Of a stretch of 64,000 nucleotides of DNA, positions 34,260 to 44,560 are shown piece after piece. This stretch comes from Codonopsis lanceolata. Taxonomy: Eukaryota > Streptophyta > Magnoliopsida > Asterales > Campanulaceae. Below the pieces are notes generated by a model that saw nothing but the letters and a program-made list of their open reading frames with translations, had not been told where the DNA came from and ran no database searches. Both the position numbers and the translations under genes were made by a program. The first letter of the stretch is position 1. Each line of letters begins with the position of its first letter. The DNA lies in contig CM028381.1 of assembly GCA_013146195.2 (NCBI GenBank), forward strand, positions 59,030,744-59,094,743, written 5' to 3'.

Positions 34260-35833
34260 CTCAACTCGGGAGTTAAACGAGAAATAAGGTTCGAGAAGAA
34301 ACTTTGTTTGCTTATGCATTTGTATCGAACTCGAACCAAAGAAGATTGATGAAGCCATCGAAGATCATAAGCGGATTGAAGCTATGCAAGAAGAGTGAAC
34401 CGGTTTGAAAGATGTAAGGTGTGGAGCTTAGTTCAAAGACCGACCGATCATCGGTCATCGGCACCAAGTGGGTATTCGGAAATAAAAGAGATGAAGATGG
34501 AAATGTCACCGAAACAAAGCTAGATTGGTTGCTCGGGGCTACCGAGGAAGAAGGAATTGACTTTGATGAAACTTTTGCTCTGTTGCTAGACTAGAAGCAA
34601 TCGAGAATCTTTCTAGCTTATGCCTCGTTCATGGACTTCAAAGTGTATCGGATGGATGTTAAGAGTGCCTTTACGAATGGTGATCTTCAAGAAATCGTGG
34701 AACCTCCGGATTTGTCATCTCGGACAAAGCTGGACCACGTCTACCGACTCAAGAAAGCTCTCTACGGCTGAAGCAAGCTCCTAGAGCTTGGTATGAAACT
34801 CTATCCAAGTTCTTAATTGAACAAGGATTCGTGAGAGGAAGAATCGACACTACTTTATTCATCCTCAAGCACAAAGGCCATTCTCTTACGGTACAAATCT
34901 ATGTGGGCGACATCATCTTTGGATCAACTAACCAAAGCTTTGTGCAAAAGATTCGAGAAGGCGATGCAAAGCAAGTTCGAGATGAGCATGATGGGTGAAC
35001 TTACCTATTTTCTAGGGCTGCAGATACAACGGACTTGAGACGGAATCTTCATCGGCCAAACCAAATATGCAAAGGAACTAATCAAGAAGTTTGGTCTTGA
35101 TTCGACCAAAGGATTTGAAACTCCAATGTCTACCGCGCCATCTTGACAAAGATGAAAAGGGAAAGCAAGAGAACATGACCAAGTATCGAGGAATCATAGG
35201 TTCACTTCTTTACCTTCTTGCTAGTAGACGACATTATGTTTCTTTGTTTGTGTTTGTGCTAGATTTCAGATCCAAAGGAGTCACATTTGCTTGGCCAAGC
35301 GTATCATCGGATATGTTTCAAAAACAACAAATCTAGGCATCGGTATTCAAAATCCAACAACTTCAATCTAGTTGGATACTCGGATGCGATTATGCGACTT
35401 GCAAAGTGAGCGAAGAAGCACCGGTGGGACTTGTCAATTTCTTGGAAACAGACTCGTCTCATGGTCTTGCAAGAAACAAGGATCGTGGCAAACTCAACCA
35501 CGAAGCGAGAATATATTCTTTGGCAAGCATTTGTTGCTCTCAAGCTGCTATGGATGAAGCAACAACTAGTGGACTACAACATCAAGGCGCGCCAATCATG
35601 TGTGACAACACATCGGCTATCTCGGTCTCCAAAAATCGATGATGCATTCAAAGACAAAGCACATTGATATTCGTTATCATTTTCTCAAAGATCATGTGGA
35701 AAAAGGTAACATCGATGCGGAATATGTTCCAAGCGAGCATCAATTGGCGGAACATTCTCACAAAACCACCTTGGATGCCACCGGGTTTGCTTATTTAAGG
35801 AGAAATCTTGGTATGATTGATCCTCTTGCTTAA
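34260..35833 (+). pseudogene. Reverse transcriptase and RNase H, right arm (corrupted)
   Basis: The reverse transcriptase is in pieces: the YVDD box reads as Tyr-Val-Gly-Asp around 34899-34910, and a QAPRAWYETLSKFLIEQGF run lies at about 34780. RNase H ends cleanly at 35833 with HIDIRYHFLKDHVEKGN, YVPSEHQLAE and FAYLRRNLGMIDPLA. This gives the natural stop of pol, 367 bases before the ATG of the extra ORF. Confidence 0.75.
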
Positions 35834-36052
35834 TTTTAAAATTTTGTTAATGTTTCTTTCATACCGGTAGACCCGGTATTAGTCTAATCGGAAGGCGTAA
35901 GTTCTCCTTTACCTGGGAAGACTTAAAGGTTAGTACTCTTACTTAGTCTATTTTTGCTAAAGAGGTTTCTAAAGCAATAAAGGGGTCAAGGACAAAATTT
36001 GGTACTTAAGAAAATATCTTAAGTTCCCGCTTTTTCAAAGCGATATTTTCTC

Positions 36053-36063
36053 GCCTTTAAATA
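36053..36063 (+). promoter_or_regulatory. TATA-like box upstream of extra 3' ORF
   Basis: GCCTTTAAATAGTCC in the post-pol spacer is conserved in the three copies that retain the spacer. A 28-base CT run (36113-36140) and the ATG (36201) follow. The spacing suits a promoter with a short leader; this is inference. Confidence 0.45.
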
Positions 36064-36112
36064 GTCCTTGAACCGTCATTTCCAAACTTTACGAAACCCT
36101 TTGAGCAAAATC

Positions 36113-36140
36113 TTTCTCTCTCTCTCTCTCTCTCTCTCTC
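36113..36140 (+). repeat. CT microsatellite in putative leader
   Basis: About 14 CT units, 60 bases before the ATG of the extra ORF; pyrimidine-rich leaders are common in plant genes. Confidence 0.85.
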
Positions 36141-36200
36141 GAGTAACTACTTTACGCAAATTCAAGTTCTTCTTCTTGTTTCTTCTTCTCATCTTCAACA

Positions 36201-39188
36201 ATGAGTACGCTTCTCTCTACTCTACTCGTAATTTTCTATGTACGCATTTCATTATCAACCTAAAATCCTTTTGGAATTCAAGCGGTCATTTTCGAGTTTA
36301 TACTGATGATTCGCCATTGTTTTTCTTACAAACTTGAATACTAACGATCGTTTTGTTTATTCATTGTTCATTCTTATGAAAACTTACATTATGCATTTCT
36401 CGAGTGTGGTTTCTCTAAACATTCTAGGGTTTCAAGTTTTTGCTTGAAAATTTCAATTATTTTGGAAAACTTTGAAATTCCTACTTGTTTAGATGTCTAG
36501 ATGAAAAGCCTAATTTTTATTTTGTTTTTCTTTCGGGCAAGAACTTCAAAATCAAAGCGACAGTGGGAAGGCTTTTGACCACGAAAATGTCATTCCTCCA
36601 AATTCAAATATCAACCTTCCAGGATATCCCATCTATCCCGCTCATGACATTATTGTCGCTTTGGACCCAGCTATACATTTAGGGCATGTGCATTGACCTT
36701 GATCAATCAACTCTATAGGCCGGCGTCAAAGCTTGCGAGGATATGGGCGCCTGCGGGATTACGCCCTCTTACGCCTCAACGACAAAACTACGGTATCTTC
36801 TGGCGAAGAATTTTATCAACGAATGGAGCTCATGAACGGCGCTCTTCGTGGGTGGATTCGAGGCCGTCCCATCTCTGTCACCGCTAAATCTATTTCCACC
36901 ATCATCGGCGTGCATTACGGAGGAGCTCTTTCGGCAACCATGGTGAGGCTTTACATGCACAGGAAGCCATGAGGGAGTAGACACTCTCAGGGAGCCACAA
37001 GGGAAGATGCTCGAAATTTGTTCCCTCTTGGCGTCTATTGCACCGGCCACCTTTTAGACAAGGGCTCCTCTATTCAAGAGTGGAGCACATGACATGTTCT
37101 TGGCCAACAGATCAACGACCTCGTCTTTGTATTTCTACTACGTCTCAGCGGGGGCTCATCATTTTCGACGAGCTAAAGCGGTGGGTGGAGAAAGCTAAGA
37201 ACAACCCCACTTGCAAACGCCTTCGTCGGGCGATCAATGCCCTTTGAGGGATGATGCAAACATCAACTCTTCTTTGAAAGAAGATGAGTTGTATACGGTG
37301 GCCAAGGACAAGCAACTCACAGCCTCGTTTTTCAGTAAATACACTGAATACGAGAACAAGCGCCGGATGCAGAAAGGTCTACCGCCGGTCTCTCTTGACA
37401 AAGTGGCCAAGCCTGCACCTATCTTGGTCACCCGCTTCAATATGGAAGCACATGTAGCGGCAAGCAGGACCTGCAAAAAGGCCTCTGCTAAATTTGACGA
37501 TCAAGTGGCCACGGACCTCCATCTAAAGGCCAAAGGCTGGTGATGAGGCAGAGCCGCTGCTAAGGTCCAAAATAGCGAGAGGCAAAGCCAAGAAGACAAG
37601 GCGGAAGTGGCACCTCCAAGCGAAGAGGAGCAGCCAAATGGATCGAGAAGGGAGATGAAGGAAGGCCAGAAGAAGAAGGCACCAGGCCAATCTAGCCATT
37701 CCTCTCCTCCATCTACCCAAGCCAAGCCATCCTCTCAGCCACCTACCCAATCCAGCCAACCACCTTCACCAACTCCTGCACCCACTCCCAAACCAAAACG
37801 AAGGAGACTTCGTAAAACCTTTGAAGACCAGCCAGGTCCCTCCAACCTCTACCGATGAAGCAGCTGAGTCTCCTATTCAGCCGCTGAGGAAGAAAAGGAG
37901 AGCTACCGGTTCCCAACCCTCTACCGCCAGCCAACCAACTACCTATACCGACGCCCAACACTCAACTGCCAACCCTTCATCTATACCAACTACCGACGCC
38001 CAAACCTTACCTATCAACCCTTCATCTATTCCTCCTGAGTCATCTACTCAGAGGAATTCACCACCTCCGGAGGAGTCTATCCCTCAGGAGGAGCCTCAAA
38101 ATCGGGAGGAGCCGGCCGGAACCCCAACTCCTCCTCCTCCTTCACCCTTTAACTACTCACCAGACCCATCCACACCTTCCTCACCACCCCAATCCCAACC
38201 AACTTCTTCAACCACACCACAGCCTTTAGACCCTGCTGCTGCCAAGTTCCTCTTCGAACTTTCGTCAGTAGCAGATCTATTCACCCCTACTCATCAACCT
38301 CCTCAACCTTCTCAACCTCCTCAACCTTCCCTTCAAAAACCAAAATACCTCTTCTACCCTGCCCCTTCTTTCTGGTTCTCTACCGAACCCATTCCCCAAT
38401 CCTCCCATATCAGTGAAAATTCGACACGATATGGGCTGATTCCCCACCAACTCCACCTCCACCCTCCCCTATAACCATTTCCTCTTCCACTAAAACCATA
38501 CCAACCCAAGACTCATCCTCTTACGCCTCCGAACTCCCCTCTACAACCCTTCGGGCTGCGGACTCTGCCTGGCACCATTCACATTGGCCAAGCATCTACT
38601 TCCCATCGGCCATCCAATCTTTGAAGTTTTGTCGGCTAGATGCCATCTACCGGCTAGGCGAGCTTACAAGCATATCTACGCTATGAAGTAGCCACGGCGG
38701 CCAAGGCCAACGCCGGATGCCACTACTCTTCGACAATTTCAAGAGGATGTGCGGACTCGTTTTGGACAGATGCGGCACGACTTCACCGATGTCAAGATCA
38801 ACATCGAAGCTCAACGAGATGAAGGCTGCCGTATCATAGGCTCCATTTTCTACGAGTTATTCCACGCCATCACTCTCCATCTCGGCCACGGCCGTACTCC
38901 TATTATGGAACTCAACAACCTCGCTCGCAACTCGCTCATGATATTATGAATGCCAACCGTGATCGTGATCGGCCATCACGGAGGAGAAGCAAATGAGATC
39001 TATCAACGAGAATGCTAATGGAAGAGAACGGCCGTCTTCGTGAAGAAGCTGGACTACCGTTCTCGTTCCACCGCACTCCGACCTCCCGATGCAAATGGAC
39101 GAATTACCAATGAAGAATGGAAGAGCTAGAGCGAGAAAGAAGAGAAAATGACACTGCAGACAAAGGCAAAGGGAAAAGACCTTGGTAG
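36201..39188 (+). pseudogene. Extra 3' ORF of SIRE-like element, right arm
   Basis: It lies between the pol stop and the 3' LTR. The apparent first exon is just ATG plus a base or two (36201-36204), then an intron to 36541. The main exon begins NFKIKATVGRLL and ends with a Lys-rich tail and TAG at 39186-39188, about 2.65 kb or 880 codons if errors are ignored. The N-terminal third has FYQRMELMNGALRGWIRGRP and ENKRRMQKGLPPVSLDKVAK, resembling the putative plant transposon protein domain. The middle is Pro/Ser/Thr-rich (37680-38480), and the last 400 bases encode charged helices. I see no transmembrane segment, so an envelope role is not supported. Frames break often. Confidence 0.7.
36205..36541 (+). 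other. Putative intron of extra 3' ORF, right arm
   Basis: The donor-like GTACGC follows the ATG directly (one extra A in this arm). The acceptor is a T-rich tract ending TTTCTTTCGGGCAAG. Length is about 335 bases, strongly AT-rich and without a conserved frame, while sequence after it is coding. Confidence 0.4.
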
Positions 39189-39586
39189 CTTTTGTATCTT
39201 TTCTTCCCTTTCCTTTGTATTTATCTTATTTTTGAAAACTCTGTTGAATGTAAACATCTTGTTTATAAATACAGATGATTACTTGCTTTTTCAAAAATTA
39301 TGGTGTTTAAATTCTTCTTGCTTTATTGTTTATCTTAATTAGAATTTAAACATTCGGTTTAAACTTATTTAAACTCGCTAATCTGTGTGTCTTTGTTCTT
39401 TGACTCTCTTATTCTTGTATGCACTTAGATTAGTCCCTTGCATTTGAGGTGTTATTCTGTTCAATAGAGGCATGTCTACCGACTACTTAATATATAAAAT
39501 TTCTCAGACATGCTATTATCTATTAAATAGTTTGTTTTAAAACCCTCATTTGTAGTAATGATGACCAGATATAAATAGGAGGAGAT

Positions 39587-40835
39587 TGTTGATTCTTATG
39601 TTAAATTTATATCTGATCAGTACATTACATTAGTTTTATACTTGATGGCTAATCGGGTGCGTATCGATTAGCGTGGCAATGTATAGAACTTTGCCTTGTA
39701 TAGTTTTTATAGGACCTTTTCGGGATCGGCGGAAGACCCCTTCTCGGCTTCACCGGAAGACACGCTCAAAGCTTAAGATCGGTAGACCTCGTGTCGGTGA
39801 TCGGCTTCTACGTGTCCTCTTCGGAAGAAAGCTAGGCTGGATTAATTCAAACTTATTTCCATATATTATTTGAATTAATCCAAGTCATTCCCGACATGTC
39901 AAGCCGCCGAAAGCAACTTTCAGCAGAAGACCTTTTCGTCTGAGCAGTGAAAGCAGCGCATCCCCTACTTTCGACTTCATCTCTCGATCGACACCAAATC
40001 GCCCACCTTTTGAAGATCTCGAAATGATTATCTCGCTCTAGATATACTGTGAAGACGAAAATCCTTGGATGACCCCATGCATTTAATGCATTTATGAATA
40101 GAGTGTTGAAGTCTTCGTCTCTCCAACGGATTCTTTTGAAATGCACTGCTTTAAATACGCCATTGAAGCTGGAACAAAGAGACAAGCATGCAGAATCAAT
40201 CGAACACTTAAAGAATTGCTCTGAATCTTCACAACTCCAAGTCTTTCAGCTCAGTGCATTCAATAGATCCTCAACAGATCTAGAAGTCCTCGTCAAAAAC
40301 AAGAAGCTGCTCTTCAACACTTATTGTTTTATTCTTCTTGTTGTTAACTTCCATTAACTATACTTCTGCACGAATTAAATATCTTGTATTTACAGATATT
40401 TAATTCCCTAGACCCAAACACAAGTCAATATTTTGTACACGATCCATTATGGATATTCTTTGTAATTGATCTAAGTGGAAAACATAGTGCACATTTTAAA
40501 TCCAAGGTTGACTGCCTTGGTGGTGGACGTAGCACTCATTATAGTGTGAATCATCCCAAAATACTTGTGTTATTTCCTACTGTCTGTCTATGTATTGAAC
40601 TGCTTAGTTTCATTGTTTATATTATCCATTTCAGCAGAACTTAAGTAATCTGTAAAAGGTCTACCGGTAGTCCTTATCGGCAGACCTGGAACAATTTTCT
40701 TGAAGGTCTTCCGCTACTTGATTCTTTTCATAGATTGCAAGTAACTTTCAAGGAACTTACTTTAAAAGTTTTAAAGTGTTAATAAGCTATTCAACCACCC
40801 CTTCTAACTTATTATTGTGCTCATTGGGACCCACA
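39587..40835 (+). repeat. 3' LTR of right arm
   Basis: It begins TGTTGATTCTTATG after the polypurine tract AAATAGGAGGAGAT (39573-39586) and ends GGGACCCACA. It is followed by the last 13 bases of a Tnt1-like LTR (GTTATCCCCAACA). The five bases after it (GTTAT) do not match those before the left arm (GCCTG). Confidence 0.8.
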
Positions 40836-41999
40836 GTTATCCCCAACAAATATGGTATCAGAGCTTGGTTTTCTTTACAATCCTCAAGACATATACAATG
40901 GCAACAAATCAGGCTTCTACTTCCATATTTACCTATACTCCTAATTAGGTCCCAATATTTGATGGAGAACACTTCGAGTATTGGATTGGACAAATGGAAA
41001 CTACCTTTATTTTCTTTAATTATTTGTATTCATTTTAGAGTTTGCATTGTTTTTTAATGATAATTTACTTTTAATTGGTTATTTTATAATGTTTTATGTT
41101 AATTCTAAATTAAAATCTTATTTTTATTGTTATTGTTAATGTTTTGTTAAATTGATTGAAAAATAATTTATATAAACTACAAAACTAAACCAAACCTAAT
41201 TCGGTTTGGTTTGAAAATTTTGGAACCAATTAGGGCAGGTTCGGTTCTTGGATTTGGTCTAAACCAAATCAAACCACGCCCTACAACAAATGTTAGAAAA
41301 GTAATTTGCAATTAATCAAGTTTCTACAAAGAGTTTTTGATAAATGCATATGTTGATTCAAGTTCTTGGGAAGGCGAAAAGTCTCTATAGTAATTTTTAA
41401 GTTCATATGAGTTCTATTTATAAATTGTTGTGTAACTGAAGTTTTCTCATAAGAAAAGTTATCAAGAAAACACATATCTCTACTCATATATTTCCTTAAG
41501 TGCAGCAGCACCAGAATTATAAAATTCATTCCTTCTTGTTATCCCCAACAAATCTGGTATCAGAGCTTGGTTTTCTTTACGGTCCTCAATACATATACAA
41601 TGGCAACAAATCAGGCTTCTACTTCCATATTCACCTATACTCCTAATCATGTCCCAATATTTGACGGAGAACACTTCGAGTATTGGAGTGGACAAATGGA
41701 GACTCTCTTTATTTTTTCTTTAATTATTTGTGTTTATTTTAGAATTTGCATTGTTTTTTAATGATAATTTACTTTTAATAGGTTATTTTATAATGTTTTA
41801 TGTTAATTCCAAATTAAAATCTTATTTTTATTGTTTTTGTTAACGTTTTGTTAAGTTGATTGAAAAAGAATTTATATAAACTATAAAACCAAACCAAATC
41901 TGATTCGGTTTGGTTTGAAAATTTTGGAACCAATTCGGGCAGGTTTGGTTCGTGGTTTTGGTTTAAACTAAACCAAACCGAACCACGCCCTACAACAAA
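40836..41999 (+). repeat. Tandem host-LTR-gag units before Tnt1-like element
   Basis: Two extra units precede the full element. Unit 2 (41291-41999, 709 bases) is a complete 260-base LTR (41291-41550), primer site, the first 38 or so Gag codons, then about 285 bases of AT-rich host sequence ending CGCCCTACAACAAA. Unit 1 (40836-41290) has only the LTR tip, the same Gag stub (with one stop) and host segment. The full element's LTR at 42000 follows the same host segment. Confidence 0.8.
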
Positions 42000-42308
42000 T
42001 GTTAGAAAAGTAATTTGCAATTAATCAAGTTTCTAGAAAGAGTTTTTGATAAATGCAAATGTTGGTTCAAGTTCTTGGGAAGGAGAAAAGTCTTTGTAGT
42101 AATTTTTCAATTCATATGAGTTCTATCCATAAATTGTTGTGTAACTGAAGTTTTTTCATAAGAAAAGTTATCAAGAAAACACATATCTCTACTCATATAT
42201 TTCCTTAAGTGCAGCAGCACCATAATTATAAAATTCATTCCTTCTTGTTATCCCCAACAAATCTGGTATCAGAGCTTGGTTTTCTTTACAGTTCTCAATA
42301 CATATACA

Positions 42309-43270
42309 ATGGCAACAAATCAAGGTTCTACTTCCATATTCACCTATACTCCTAATCATGTCCCAATATTTGACGGAGAACACTTCAACTATTGGAGTGG
42401 ACAAATGGAGACTCTCTTTATTTCTCAAGACTTGTGGGAAGTTGTGGATGATGGATTTGCAGAACCACCATCTCAACAAGAAGATGATGCAGAAGACTGG
42501 ACAAAGACTCAACAAAAAGAATTCAAGAAAAATGTAAAGGACACAAATGCTCTCAGGTTCATTCAACAAGGACTGAGCAAGGCCACATATCCAAGAATCC
42601 ATGGTGTGAAACGAGCCAAGCAAGCTTGGGATATTCTAAAGGTGGGATTTCATGGCAATGACAAGGTAACACCTCTTAAGCTTCAATCTATTTGGAGAGA
42701 GTTTGACAATCTGTCAAAGAAAGATAGTGAAGATATGCAAGTCTATTTAACTAGAGTTGTTGAATTTGTGAATCAAATCAGAAGTCTTGGAGATGTAATT
42801 GAAGAGAAAAAGGTTGTCCAGAAAATTCTACAAAGTCTTCCCCCCCAAATATGATTATATTGTTGCTGTAATAGAAGAGTCTAAGGATTTATCTACATAT
42901 ACGTATCATGATTTGATGAGCTATCTTCAAGTGTATGAAGAAAGAATTGGCAGATTCTCAAATCAGCCACTTGAGCAGGCATTTTCAAAAGATGAATTTC
43001 TCTCATTCAAGTTCCAGATCGCAGCAGCAACAATGTAGAGAAAGTTCATTCCGGAAAAGAGGAGGACCGAGGCAGAGGAGGTTCATTCCGCGGACGAGGA
43101 AAGGGAAGAGCTAATGACAACCAGTCAAGGAATTATGATGAGAATTCGAGTCGTCAAACTGGTGATTCATGTCTTTTTTGCAAAATTTGCAGAAAATCAA
43201 ATCGTAATACACATGATTGTTGCTTTAAATGTAAGAGATGCAGAAACGTAAATCACTCAGATAGGGAATG
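42309..43270 (+). pseudogene. Tnt1-like Gag (frameshifted)
   Basis: It starts MATNQGSTSIFTYTPNHVPI, with the N-terminal motif FDGEHFNYWSGQMETLF and a UBN2-type gag domain (LRFIQQGLSKATYPRIHGVK, LKLQSIWREFDNL). The frame changes at a seven-C run (42840-42847), continues in 42850-43038 (YTYHDLMSYLQVYEER), then shifts again. A zinc knuckle CKRCRNVNHSDREC (CX2CX4HX4C) is encoded at 43229-43270. The Met lies 33 bases after the primer site. Confidence 0.85.
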
Positions 43271-43329
43271 TTATTACAAGAAGGATGAGAAGGATGAAAC
43301 AAAATTTCTCCAAAGATGAAGGTGAGCAA

Positions 43330-44560
43330 CTCTTCTCTTGCACGACGACTCAACATCAACCATCTAATGTGTGGTACTTGGATAGTGGGTGTAGTAGTCA
43401 TATTACTTGTAATTGAAACATATTCATTGATCTTGATCAGAACTTCAATTATGAAGTAAAGCTTGGTGATGGGAAGATACACAACTCCGAAGGAAAGGGT
43501 ACAATCATCGTCCCAACTAAAGGAGGTAACAAAAAGGTTATTGGTGATGTTCTTTATGTCTCTAATCTGACCAGTAATCTCCTTAGTGTTGGACAGCTTC
43601 AATGGAAAGGTTATTCAGTATTTTCTGATGATGAGAAATGTAGAATATTTTACAAGACAAATAATAGCACTATGGCCATTGTTCCTATGAGCTCAAACAA
43701 ACTGTTTCCTATGTCTTTATCTGAAGAAAAGGTGGCCTTTATAGGAGAAAATGTTGATCAATCTCAACTTTGGAATTTGAGATATGGGCACCTTAATGGC
43801 AAAAGCTTGCAACTTCTGAAACAAAAGAATATGGTGATTGGGCTTCCAGAAATTGCATCAAACATTTAGCTTTGTGAAGGTTGCATATATGGGAAAATAC
43901 ATCGACTACCTTTTCCTAAAACAACTTGGAGGGCTAGAGAACCATTGGAGCTTGTTCATGCGGATATTTGGGGTGCTTCAAGAATGATCTCTCTTGGTGG
44001 AAAAAGGTACTTCATTTTATTTGTTGATGACTATACACGATTGATGTGGGTTTATTTTCTAAGTGAAAAGTTCGAGGCTTTTTCCATATTTCTCTTATTC
44101 AAAGCTTTTGTGGAAAATCAAACTGGTCATCAGATTAAAACCCTCCGGACAGATTGTGGAGGTGAATTTATTTATATTCCGTTTATGTAGTATTGCAAAT
44201 GGTATTGAAAGGTAGCTCACTATTCGAAGAAGCCCTCAACAGAATGGCTTCGCCGAGCGAAAAAATCACACAATTGCTGAAATGGCTCGAAGCATTTGAG
44301 GCATGGCACAAGAAGAAGGCCGTGGTTAACCATTTGAAGATCTTTGGAAGCATAGCATATTCTCATATCTCTACTCCAAATAAATATAAATTCGATAGAA
44401 AGAGTGAGAACATTATTTTCGTTGGGTACATCGATGAGTTGAAAGACTATCGTCTTTATAACCCTACCACTTCGAAACTTGTGGTTCCTCGAGATGTGAT
44501 TTTGGATGAGACGGTTTCATGGAGTTGGGAAGGAAAATCTTCCATCCTGATTTCTCCGGA
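43330..44560 (+). pseudogene. Tnt1-like protease and integrase (stops)
   Basis: The protease active site WYLDSGCSSHIT is at about 43370, followed by a stop where relatives read through. The pre-integrase motif LWNLRYGHLNGKSLQLLKQK precedes CEGCIYGKIHR, with a TAG between them (43867-43869). The integrase core has the first Asp (VHADIWGAS), DDYTRLMWVYF and the second Asp in LRTDCGGEF. The region of the third acidic residue (44190-44300) is scrambled. The end has FGSIAYSHI and KSENIIFVGY. Confidence 0.85.

Larger units (their letters stand above)
32568..40835 (+). mobile_element. SIRE-like element, right inverted arm
   Basis: Plus strand: protease start, integrase, reverse transcriptase, RNase H, spacer, extra 3' ORF, polypurine tract and 3' LTR. 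It mirrors 23963-32260 but begins about 230 bases further into the element than the left arm. The interior carries the same kind of dense small errors, at different positions. Confidence 0.8.

Noticed and set aside
36201..39188. Envelope protein gene
   Set aside because: The position fits an env-like ORF, but no signal peptide or transmembrane segment is visible.
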